From assembly GCA_024278715.1 (NCBI GenBank), contig JAJRSN010000455.1:1-5033 (forward strand): a stretch of 5,033 nt of DNA, read 5' to 3'. Positions 1 through 4,974 of this stretch are shown piece by piece. Position numbers and translations under genes: made by a program. Origin of the DNA: Calditrichota bacterium. Its GTDB lineage: Bacteria; Calditrichota; Calditrichia; Calditrichales; Calditrichaceae. Below the pieces are notes generated by a model that saw only the letters and a list, made by a program, of their open reading frames with translations, was not told the DNA's origin and ran no database searches. Position 1 is the stretch's first letter, and each line of letters opens with the position of its first letter.

Positions 1-1
1 T

Positions 2-427
2 GCGACATCCGTTTCTTATTTGCCGGATCAAGAATTGTCCGCCGGCGCCCATTTCGTCCGGGTTGAAGTAGGCAACAGTCTGGGATTACGCTCCGTTTAC
101 GCTTGGGAATTTAACGTTGAAACCCAGACCGCAATTGAAGATTACGCTTCGGGCATATTACCGAAAAATTTAACCCTGCTGCCCAACTATCCCAATCCCT
201 TCAACGGACGGACGATTATTCGCTACATTCTTCCCAGGTCGGCTGCGGTAAAGGCTGAGCTTTACAATCTTCAGGGACAACGCATTAGAATTGTTTTTAA
301 CGGTTATCAGAACGCCGGAGGACATCAATTGCGGTTACACGCCCGTAATCTTGCCAGCGGAATTTATCTTTTGCGTTTACAGGCTGGCAAAGAGGTTAAA
401 GTAAGAAGGATTCTGTTGATTAAGTAA
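2..427 (+). CDS. C-terminal part of a secreted protein with a type IX secretion sorting domain (5' end outside window)
   Basis: The frame is open from the left edge to a TAA at 425-427, so about 141 C-terminal residues are visible and the real start lies outside the window; the TTG at 20-22 is only an internal Leu codon. The first ~45 residues (AGAHFVRVEVGN...YAWEFNVE) look like the last strands of an Ig-like or other beta-sandwich domain. After a short linker comes a classic Por/type IX C-terminal sorting domain of about 80 residues, from roughly base 182: NYPNPFN (185-205), then T-I-I-R-Y-I-LP, LYNLQGQRI, LASGIYLLRLQAGK and the terminal basic/hydrophobic RRILLIK. Known for the family: this domain carries proteins through the outer membrane via the type IX machinery and is then usually removed. 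The cargo's own function cannot be told because its main domains are missing. It points away from the rest of the window, and no terminator is obvious after it. Confidence 0.88.
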   Translation, partial: ATSVSYLPDQELSAGAHFVRVEVGNSLGLRSVYAWEFNVETQTAIEDYASGILPKNLTLLPNYPNPFNGRTIIRYILPRSAAVKAELYNLQGQRIRIVFNGYQNAGGHQLRLHARNLASGIYLLRLQAGKEVKVRRILLIK

Positions 428-555
428 ACGATTAAACGGATATTTCGAGGATTTTATTAAAGATGATTGCCGGAAGTAATTCGCGGTTAAAATCGGAAAG
501 AAAAACATCCCTGTCGTTAATATCCGTTCCCTGATGCTCCTCCTCTCAAACGTAG
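428..555. other. Intergenic region between the sorting-domain gene and tRNA-Arg
   Basis: This 128-bp gap lies between two transcription units that converge on it. It holds a perfect 10-bp inverted repeat, AACGGATATT at 435-444 and AATATCCGTT at 519-528, with a 74-bp loop, too far apart for a normal terminator hairpin. On the minus strand, downstream of the tRNA, the sequence GATGTTTTTCTTT (about 497-509) gives a U-rich run that could end the tRNA transcript, but only about 4 bp of stem (CATC/GATG) can be paired in front of it. No coding sequence is supported. Confidence 0.4.
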
Positions 556-629
556 TGCCCCTGGAGAGACTCGAACTCCCGACACAAGGCTTAGGAAGCC
601 TCTGCTCTATCCGACTGAGCTACAGGGGC
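556..629 (-). tRNA. tRNA-Arg (anticodon CCT)
   Basis: The minus strand folds into a complete cloverleaf of 74 nt including the discriminator base. The acceptor stem is GCCCCTG / CAGGGGC with discriminator A. The D arm is GCTC-AGTCGGATA-GAGC. The anticodon stem GAGGC/GCCTT closes the loop TTCCTAA, so the anticodon is CCT (complement at 593-595), reading AGG. The T arm is GGGAG-TTCGAGT-CTCTC with one G-U pair. The 3' CCA is not encoded (next bases are CTA), so it would be added by tRNA nucleotidyltransferase. CCT in this position of a seven-base loop with T33 identifies a minor arginine isoacceptor. It stands alone, with its own promoter just upstream, and is not part of a tRNA cluster in this window. 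Confidence 0.96.
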
Positions 630-644
630 GTTTGATTGCCGTGA

Positions 645-673
645 AATATAAAATAGATTTATATTTAAAACAA
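645..673 (-). promoter_or_regulatory. Candidate sigma-70 promoter of tRNA-Arg
   Basis: On the minus strand, a -35 box TTGTTT (668-673) is followed by a 17-bp AT-rich spacer and a -10 box TATATT (645-650). Transcription would start near 638, giving a leader of about 8-10 nt before the mature tRNA 5' end at 629, a typical arrangement for tRNA genes. The same architecture (TTGCTT-17-TATATT) precedes asnS. AT-rich DNA makes chance matches possible. Confidence 0.55.
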
Positions 674-708
674 GAACAAAATGTTTCGGATTTATGAATA
701 ATGTAAGA

Positions 709-737
709 GTTAAGGGTGTAATGGTTATGGGTTAAGC
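709..737 (+). repeat. Degenerate heptamer repeat, GTTAAGG-type units
   Basis: Recognisable units are GTTAAGG (709-715), a decayed 8-base unit GTGTAATG (716-723), GTTATGG (724-730) and GTTAAGC (731-737). They match the cleaner units at 849-869, and both arrays end in GTTAAGCG. This looks like an older, more diverged copy of the same repeat. Confidence 0.5.
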
Positions 738-820
738 GTGTCCGCTTATTACGACAGATTGTTATCACTGCTTTTTTGCACTCATTTTTTGATCTAAATT
801 AAACACCTAAGTTACTTCTC

Positions 821-869
821 ACTCGTTACTCGTCACTGGTTACTTTTCGTTAAGGGTTAAGGGTTAAGC
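821..869 (+). repeat. Seven consecutive 7-bp repeat units (ACTCGTT-type changing to GTTAAGG-type)
   Basis: The 49 bp read as seven units without a break in phase: ACTCGTT, ACTCGTC, ACTGGTT, ACTTTTC, GTTAAGG, GTTAAGG, GTTAAGC. The first four are diverged copies of one unit and the last three are nearly identical copies of a second. The period of 7 is plain, but the unit identity shifts partway. Such heptamer arrays resemble the short tandemly repeated repetitive sequences known in cyanobacterial intergenic DNA. No protein-coding or CRISPR character is seen. Confidence 0.72.
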
Positions 870-900
870 GGCTTCTCCATCTACGTATCACTGCTCTCTG

Positions 901-937
901 CTTTATCTTTTTTCTTTTGTCCTTTTTCCTTTTTCTT
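901..937 (+). repeat. Pyrimidine-rich tract
   Basis: Of these 37 bases nearly all are C or T, with only an A near 905 and a G near 919 breaking the run. The pattern is T-runs of 4-6 separated by C or CC. On the minus strand, which is the direction of the apt operon, it would be transcribed as a purine-rich (A/G) segment roughly 50-90 nt after the apt stop codon. It directly adjoins the heptamer array at 941-968. Function is unknown. Confidence 0.6.
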
Positions 938-940
938 ACT

Positions 941-968
941 CATCACGCATCACGCATCACGCGTCACG
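941..968 (+). repeat. Four tandem 7-bp units, CATCACG x3 plus CGTCACG
   Basis: Three perfect CATCACG units are followed by one CGTCACG unit with a single change, giving 28 bp of exact period 7. The preceding ACT and the TATCACT and CGTCACT strings elsewhere in the island belong to the same sequence family. The near identity of the units suggests recent slippage or expansion. Confidence 0.75.
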
Positions 969-987
969 ACCTTGTCACTTTTTCCGT

Positions 988-1515
988 TTAAATTTTTATT
1001 AAAGAATGAACCGGGTATTGTTGCAATTTATCAATACCGTTCAAAAAAGTCAGTTCAATCAAAAAACGCACGGCAGTCACTTCTCCGCCGCATTTTTCAA
1101 TTAACTTCGCCGCCGCAAGCGCGGTTCCGCCGGTAGCCAAAAGATCATCTAATAGCAAAACGCGCTGACCCTTTTGAACCGCGTCCCGATGTATTTCCAG
1201 GGCATCCGTGCCATATTCCAGATCGTATTCTTCTTTGTAGGTTTTGTAGGGCAATTTACCGGGTTTGCGAATAGGAATAAATCCAAGCCCCAATTTGTAC
1301 GCCAATGTCGCCGCAAAAATGAATCCGCGGGCTTCAATAGCGGCGATTAAATCCACTCTTATCCCTTCCATCGATTCGGCGAAAAGATCAATAGAGGTGG
1401 CAAACAATTCCGCGTCCTGTAAAATCGGTGTAATGTCTTTAAACATGATTCCGGGCTTGGGAAAATCGGGTACATTACGAATGGCTTTGTTAATTTGTTC
1501 AATACGTGCATCCAT
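988..1515 (-). CDS. apt: Adenine phosphoribosyltransferase
   Basis: Cytoplasmic purine-salvage enzyme: adenine + PRPP gives AMP + pyrophosphate. The 175-residue product is close to the usual length (E. coli Apt is 183). Visible landmarks are the N-terminal I-R-x-V-PDFPKPGI-x-FKDITP segment (residues 12-30) typical of Apt, the EARGF motif (61-65), the flexible-loop region RKPGKLPYKT (83-92), and the PRPP-binding loop VLLLDDLLATGGTA (119-132) with its two adjacent Asp residues. The FKDITP and RKPGKLP segments separate it from hypoxanthine or xanthine phosphoribosyltransferases. The ATG at 1513-1515 has an AAAGGAAT ribosome binding site 6-8 nt upstream that sits on the end of the acylphosphatase gene, 14 nt away. 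It is the last gene of the four-gene cluster, next to a LOG-like protein whose known relatives release nucleobases. No clear terminator follows; repeat DNA does. Confidence 0.97.
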   Translation of the reverse strand: MDARIEQINKAIRNVPDFPKPGIMFKDITPILQDAELFATSIDLFAESMEGIRVDLIAAIEARGFIFAATLAYKLGLGFIPIRKPGKLPYKTYKEEYDLEYGTDALEIHRDAVQKGQRVLLLDDLLATGGTALAAAKLIEKCGGEVTAVRFLIELTFLNGIDKLQQYPVHSLIKI

Positions 1516-1529
1516 AAATTATTCCTTTT

Positions 1530-1808
1530 TTAAAATGCGATTTCAAATGATCTGTATCGGGTTTCGTTTAAAGCAACTTCATCAATTTCCATATCAATAA
1601 CATGGGCGAAAGCGGGACCCCGGTTTAATTCGGTAATAAACAGATTTAATTTTTCTTCTTCGCCCTGAGCAAGTACTTCCACATCCCCGTTGGGAAGGTT
1701 CCGCACGTAACCGCTGATTCCATGATCCCGCGCGCGTTCTCTAACAAACCAGCGATAACCGACGCCCTGCACTCTTCCCTTAATGATAATGTGTAATGCT
1801 TTTTTCAT
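1530..1808 (-). CDS. acyP: Acylphosphatase
   Basis: Small cytosolic enzyme that hydrolyses acyl phosphates such as acetyl phosphate or carbamoyl phosphate to the carboxylate and phosphate; its physiological role in bacteria is unsettled. The 92-residue protein has the standard family length and a single acylphosphatase ferredoxin-like domain. The signature KGRVQGVGYRWFV (10-22) contains the phosphate-binding loop and the catalytic Arg (R19), and GYVRNLPNGDVEV (33-45) contains the catalytic Asn (N37) that positions water. Both key residues are present, so it should be active. The start is ATG at 1806-1808, which overlaps the TGA of the upstream LOG-like gene as ATGA, with a GAAGG ribosome binding site about 7 nt before it. 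This implies translational coupling. Family members of this size are nearly always acylphosphatases; the larger HypF proteins carry the domain only as an N-terminal part. Confidence 0.95.
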   Translation of the reverse strand: MKKALHIIIKGRVQGVGYRWFVRERARDHGISGYVRNLPNGDVEVLAQGEEEKLNLFITELNRGPAFAHVIDMEIDEVALNETRYRSFEIAF

Positions 1809-2257
1809 GGGAGAACCTTCAATAATTCGTTTATTGCCTCTTCAGGAGTTTTTACCTGAATTATTTTTTCAGAAACATCCCATGTATTTAAACCCACCAC
1901 GGGTTTTCCCAGTTGTAACGCAAAAGCCAATTCCGACAGAGTTCCGAAACCGCCGTCGATGGCGATAATTCCGTCCGCGGAACGCACTATTATCAGATTT
2001 CTGGCGATTCCCATTCCGGTCGAAATGGCAATATCGATATAGGGATTCGCGTAACCGGCGCTGTCCTGCGGTAAAACGCCAACGGTAACGCCGCCTTCTT
2101 CCTTGCATCCGCGGGCGGAGGCTTCCATCACGCCGCTCATTCCGCCGCAAATCAATCCGAATCCCTTTTGGGCAATCAAGCGCCCTGTTTGGTAAGCCCT
2201 TACTTCTGTTTCGGGGCTGCATTCACGACCGCCGATTACAGCAATTAAGCGTTTCAT
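1805..2257 (-). CDS. LOG/TIGR00725-like Rossmann-fold nucleotide-binding protein
   Basis: A 150-residue protein of the SLOG/lysine-decarboxylase-like superfamily, closest by motif to the TIGR00725 family. It opens with a Rossmann strand and loop (LIAVIGGRE, 4-12), then ICGGMSGVMEA (36-46), GMGIARNLIIV (81-91) and the phosphate-binding loop AIDGGFGTLSE (99-109). Authentic LOG phosphoribohydrolases, which cut nucleoside 5'-monophosphates into free base and ribose 5-phosphate, carry PGGxGTxxE and a catalytic Arg-Lys pair. Here the Pro is Asp (D101) and the pair is Arg-Asn (R86-N87), while the GG-x-GT-x2-E core is kept. Nucleotide binding is therefore likely and base-releasing activity uncertain. 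It starts 4 nt after the asnS stop with only a weak ribosome binding site (CTGAG region), so translation probably depends on ribosomes ending asnS, and it overlaps the acylphosphatase start by 4 nt. Old database names such as lysine decarboxylase should not be trusted. Confidence 0.85.
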   Translation of the reverse strand: MKRLIAVIGGRECSPETEVRAYQTGRLIAQKGFGLICGGMSGVMEASARGCKEEGGVTVGVLPQDSAGYANPYIDIAISTGMGIARNLIIVRSADGIIAIDGGFGTLSELAFALQLGKPVVGLNTWDVSEKIIQVKTPEEAINELLKVLP

Positions 2258-2261
2258 GGGC

Positions 2262-3557
2262 TCAGGGATAAATTCGTTGCATCAAACGCGGGAACGGAAT
2301 GGTTTCCCGAACGTGTTTGGTTCCCGTTATCCAGGCAACGGTTCGTTCAATACCAAGACCGAATCCCGAATGCGGAACCGATCCGTATCTTCTCAAGTCC
2401 AGATACCAGCGGAACGCTTCTTCGTCCAAATTATGTTCCCGAATTCTTTTTAGCAGGGTGTCGTAATCGTCTTCGCGTTGGGAACCACCGATTATTTCGC
2501 CATAGCCCTCGGGAGCAAGCATATCCATGGCTAAGGCAAACTGAGGTTCATCGGGATCGCGCTTCATGTAAAAAGCCTTGATTTCAGCCGGATAATGGTG
2601 AACAATCACCGGTTTGTCAAATTGCGCGGACAGGACTGTTTCGTCGGCTCCGCCAAAATCATCTCCATAAGGAAAATCAACGCCGTTTTTCTTGAGAATT
2701 TCCACGGCTTCGTTGTAGTGAATTTTGGGAAACGGCGGAACGACGTTTTCAAGCTTTGAGGTATCCCGTTCAAGCGTTTCTAATTCGGCGCGGCGCTTTT
2801 TAAGCACGGTCTGAACGATATGGGAAACAAATTCTTCGGCTAATTGCATGTCATCCTGTAAATCAAAAAAAGCCACTTCCGGTTCAATCATCCAGAATTC
2901 GGTTAAATGCCGGCGGGTCTTGGACTTTTCGGCACGGAACGTGGGCCCGAAACAGTAAACGCGACCAAAAGACATGCAGGCTGCTTCCGCGTATAACTGC
3001 CCGCTTTGTGTGAGATATGCCGGGCTGCCGAAATAATCGGTCTGAAAAAGCGTCGTCGTTCCCTCCGCGGCGTTGGGCGTAAAAATAGGCGAATCGATTA
3101 ACACAAAATCCCGATCATTAAAAAAATCTCTGGCTGCCCTTATTACCTCATGCCTTACGTTAAGAATAGCATGCTGACGTTTGGAACGAATCCACAAATG
3201 CCGATGATCCATCAAAAAGTCTATCCCGTGCTCCTTTGGAGTTATGGGATAATCCTGCGCAATTTGAACGATCTCTATTTCTTTAACGTGCAATTCATAG
3301 CCGATGGGCGCCCGTTTGTCGGCAACCAAAACGCCCGTAACCTTTAATGAACTCTCCTGAGTCAACAGGTCTGTTTTTTCAAATGTGTCTTCGGAAACTT
3401 CGCTTTTTACCACCACGCACTGGATAATCGCCGATCCGTCTCTGACCAATAAAAACCGTACTTTACCGCTAAAACGTTTATTGTACAACCATCCCTGAAT
3501 GGTGACTTCCTGATTTTCATGTTTAGGTGATTCACTAATGCGGATTATTTCTGCCAT
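2262..3557 (-). CDS. asnS: Asparaginyl-tRNA synthetase
   Basis: Class IIb aminoacyl-tRNA synthetase that charges tRNA-Asn with asparagine using ATP. The 431 residues comprise an N-terminal OB-fold anticodon-binding domain (about 15-100; VTIQGWLYNKR...IIQCVV) and the catalytic core: motif 1 around FVLIDSPIFTP (151-161), motif 2 FGPTFRAE (203-210) running into HLTEFWMIEPE (217-227), and motif 3 GFGLGIERTVAWI (398-410). TQSGQLYAEA (183-192) and EFWMIEPE mark AsnRS; aspartyl enzymes have QSPQ at the first site. It is shorter than E. coli AsnRS (466) and fits the compact Thermus/archaeal-like form. An in-frame ATG at 3668 would add 37 residues, but it lies upstream of the promoter at 3635-3663, and the extension resembles no synthetase. 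The ATG at 3555-3557 has a strong ribosome binding site and gives the expected MAEIIRIS start. It is the first gene of the cluster. Confidence 0.97.
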   Translation of the reverse strand: MAEIIRISESPKHENQEVTIQGWLYNKRFSGKVRFLLVRDGSAIIQCVVVKSEVSEDTFEKTDLLTQESSLKVTGVLVADKRAPIGYELHVKEIEIVQIAQDYPITPKEHGIDFLMDHRHLWIRSKRQHAILNVRHEVIRAARDFFNDRDFVLIDSPIFTPNAAEGTTTLFQTDYFGSPAYLTQSGQLYAEAACMSFGRVYCFGPTFRAEKSKTRRHLTEFWMIEPEVAFFDLQDDMQLAEEFVSHIVQTVLKKRRAELETLERDTSKLENVVPPFPKIHYNEAVEILKKNGVDFPYGDDFGGADETVLSAQFDKPVIVHHYPAEIKAFYMKRDPDEPQFALAMDMLAPEGYGEIIGGSQREDDYDTLLKRIREHNLDEEAFRWYLDLRRYGSVPHSGFGLGIERTVAWITGTKHVRETIPFPRLMQRIYP

Positions 3558-3576
3558 TAATTCCTTCCTTCCTTTT
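3558..3576 (-). promoter_or_regulatory. Ribosome binding site that fixes the asnS start
   Basis: The minus strand reads AAAAGGAAGGAAGGAA (3561-3576), then TTA, then the ATG at 3557. The tandem GGAA units give several overlapping Shine-Dalgarno registers at workable spacing. This purine block supports the ATG at 3557 over the in-frame ATG at 3668. Confidence 0.75.
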
Positions 3577-3634
3577 ATTATGCCAACGCGAAACCTGCCA
3601 TTTCTTTTGTCAAGACATATTTCCTTAAAAAATA

Positions 3635-3663
3635 AATATAAGCAAGGTATTAAATCTAAGCAA
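3635..3663 (-). promoter_or_regulatory. Candidate sigma-70 promoter of the asnS operon
   Basis: On the minus strand, -35 TTGCTT (3658-3663) and -10 TATATT (3635-3640) are separated by exactly 17 bp. Transcription would start near 3628, giving a leader of about 70 nt. The boxes match those of the tRNA-Arg promoter (TTGTTT-17-TATATT). A second TTGCTT at 3641-3646 is positioned less well. The region is AT-rich, so the match is not proof. Confidence 0.55.
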
Positions 3664-3684
3664 GACAAGTGTATCCGATTAAAG

Positions 3685-3714
3685 CCGGAAACGAAAAAAC
3701 CGTTTTTATTCCGG
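3685..3714 (-). other. Hairpin upstream of the asnS promoter
   Basis: On the minus strand CCGG, a five-base bulge, AAACG, a seven-base loop GTTTTTT, CGTTT and CCGG can fold into a two-part stem of 4 GC pairs plus 5 mixed pairs. Only a short CTTT follows, so it is a poor intrinsic terminator. It lies just upstream of the proposed -35 box, where it could act as a weak terminator for fbp transcripts or as a protein site, or have no role. Confidence 0.35.
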
Positions 3715-3830
3715 TTCGGCGCGGTCAGATTAAAGAACCTCGTTTAATGTTTTTATTCAAGTTCCCGAACAGATCGACGGGTAATCGGATAAAAAACGAT
3801 TTACGCCGAAATTGTTAAGCAGAAATAAAC

Positions 3831-3848
3831 AGAGCCTTCCTTGGCTTT
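3831..3848 (-). terminator. Weak candidate terminator of fbp
   Basis: AGAGCC (3831-3836) and GGCTTT (3843-3848) pair over 6 bp with one G-U around a six-base loop. On the minus strand the stem is preceded by an A-run and followed by GTTTATTTCT, about 110 nt after the fbp stop. On the plus strand it is followed by a T-run, so it could act in both directions. The stem is short, so this is tentative. Confidence 0.3.
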
Positions 3849-3957
3849 TTTCGGTTTAATCCCTTGGTCATTTAAAACCGAGTAAAGGTCTTTCGCAGCG
3901 CTGTCCGCTTATGTTATCGTTAAAGATCCAAACCAAAAATTCTTTTTAAAACCAATG

Positions 3958-4974
3958 TCAGTTTAGTTTGCGCTTGCCCTCGATAAATTCTTCAACCATT
4001 TTCACGTCGTCTTCGGAGCCGATATAAAGCGGCACTCTTTGATGCAGTTTTTCCGGAACAATGTCCATAATGCGTCGTTTTCCGTCAATTGCTTTTCCTC
4101 CCGCCTGCTCAACGATAAAAGCGAGGGGATTGGCTTCGTAAAGTAAACGCAGCTTTCCGCTTGGCGCTTTAACGCTGGGCGGGTAAAGGAAGATGCCGCC
4201 GTACAGTAAATTCCGGTGGAAATCGCTAACTAACGACCCGATGTAACGAGAATTCATGGGACGATTGGTATCGCCGTCAACCTGTTTAATGTATTGCACA
4301 TATTGTTTAATGGGTTCATCCCAGAATTCAAAATAGCTTTCATTGACGCTGTAAATTTTCCCTTTTTTCGGAATGCGGATATTAGGATGCGAAAGGACAA
4401 ATTCGCCGTAACTGGGATCAAGCGTAAAACCGTGAACTCCGTTACCGGTTGTGTAAACCAGCATGGTGCTCGATCCGTAAATAACATACCCGGCGCATAC
4501 CTGCCTCTTGCCCGCCTGCAAACAGTCTTCAAGACGTCCGGGGCGCCCGTCCGGAGAAACGCGGTTGTAAATTGAAAAAATCGTTCCCACGCTCACATTG
4601 GCGTCGATGTTGGAAGACCCGTCCAGAGGATCGAAAACCACAACGTACTTTCCCAGCGGATATTCTTCCGGGATCGAAATAACATCCTTTTCTTCTTCGG
4701 AAGCCATAACGCAGGTATGCCCGTTATGATCCAATGCCTTTACCAGAGTTTCATTGGCAAACACATCGAGTTTTTTTACAACTTCCCCCTGAACATTAAT
4801 GTTACCGGTTTCGCCGAGAATTTCCATCAGTCCTGCCTTGTTAACGTGGTACGAAATAAGTTTGGCGGCAAAGGCGATGTCGTTCATTAAATCGGTAAAC
4901 TTTCCCGTTGCTTCAGGATATTTTCTTTGCTCCTCAATAATGTGTCGGGTTAAAGTAATGATTTGACCGCTCAT
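3958..4974 (-). CDS. fbp: Fructose-1,6-bisphosphatase, class I
   Basis: Cytosolic gluconeogenic enzyme, fructose 1,6-bisphosphate + water to fructose 6-phosphate + phosphate, needing Mg2+. The 338 residues match the class I length (E. coli 332). Metal-ligand motifs are intact: SEEE (92-95), VFDPLDGSSNID (113-124) with the Asp-Pro-Leu-Asp ligands, and the family signature GKLRLLYEANPLA (273-285) carrying the substrate-binding Lys and the metal-binding Glu280. Further conserved blocks are SRYIGSLVSDFHRNLLYGGIF across 242-262 and EQAGGKA (289-295). The spacing and the C-terminal Y-E-x2-P motif separate it from inositol monophosphatase-like or class II enzymes. The ATG at 4972-4974 has a strong ribosome binding site (GGGGAG, 5 nt spacing). 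An upstream ATG 13 nt away is out of frame. Its promoter is not seen in the remaining 59 bp, which are AT-rich. It is separated from asnS by 400 bp and is probably its own transcription unit. Confidence 0.97.
   Translation of the reverse strand: MSGQIITLTRHIIEEQRKYPEATGKFTDLMNDIAFAAKLISYHVNKAGLMEILGETGNINVQGEVVKKLDVFANETLVKALDHNGHTCVMASEEEKDVISIPEEYPLGKYVVVFDPLDGSSNIDANVSVGTIFSIYNRVSPDGRPGRLEDCLQAGKRQVCAGYVIYGSSTMLVYTTGNGVHGFTLDPSYGEFVLSHPNIRIPKKGKIYSVNESYFEFWDEPIKQYVQYIKQVDGDTNRPMNSRYIGSLVSDFHRNLLYGGIFLYPPSVKAPSGKLRLLYEANPLAFIVEQAGGKAIDGKRRIMDIVPEKLHQRVPLYIGSEDDVKMVEEFIEGKRKLN

Larger units (their letters stand above)
630..987. other. Non-coding intergenic region between tRNA-Arg and apt
   Basis: This 358-bp stretch contains the tRNA promoter (645-673), then from about 700 low-complexity DNA: degenerate 7-bp tandem units (709-737, 821-869, 941-968) and a pyrimidine-rich tract (901-937). 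No credible coding frame, RNA gene or strong terminator is visible. Because apt ends at 988 on the minus strand, any read-through from the operon would cross the whole island and enter the tRNA gene in the same direction. Confidence 0.7.
3558..3957. other. Intergenic region between fbp and asnS
   Basis: This 400-bp region holds the asnS ribosome binding site and promoter, a hairpin at 3685-3714, a perfect 10-bp inverted repeat (TATCCGATTA 3672-3681, TAATCGGATA 3782-3791), a possible terminator at 3831-3848 and another short hairpin (TCGGTTT 3851-3857 with AAACCGA 3875-3881). No credible gene was found on either strand. No T-box sequence of the kind that regulates synthetase genes in Firmicutes is present. 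Confidence 0.65.

Noticed and set aside
849..869. Telomere-like GTTAAGG repeats
   Set aside because: Only three units inside a bacterial gene-dense region, and other heptamers sit in the same phase. There is no sign of a replicon end.
821..968. Tandem repeats as a possible CRISPR array
   Set aside because: The units are 7 bp, directly abutting and degenerate, with no spacers of 25-40 bp and no cas genes nearby.
1265..1600. Plus-strand open frame of 111 codons opposite apt
   Set aside because: It lies antisense to a clearly recognised gene, matches no family and is explained by the codon pattern of apt and the start of the acylphosphatase 3' end.
1869..2222. Second minus-strand open frame within the LOG-like gene
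   Set aside because: Arg-rich, low-complexity shadow of the real frame, with no family features.
3577..3613. TTGACA (3608-3613) with CATAAT (3577-3582) as the asnS promoter
   Set aside because: Spacing is 25 bp, too long for sigma-70, and the start would fall in the ribosome binding site. The TTGCTT/TATATT pair with 17 bp is better.
3815..3871. Small minus-strand frame of 18 codons (MTKGLNRKKPRKALFISA)
   Set aside because: It has no ribosome binding site, is very short and overlaps hairpin sequences. Its basic composition follows from AT-rich, A-run DNA.
3558..3957. T-box or other riboswitch in the asnS leader
   Set aside because: No T-box consensus, no specifier-loop architecture and only about 70 nt between the proposed transcription start and the start codon.
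4294..4575. Plus-strand open frame of 93 codons opposite fbp
   Set aside because: It is antisense to the conserved fbp catalytic domain, with no ribosome binding site and no recognisable motif.
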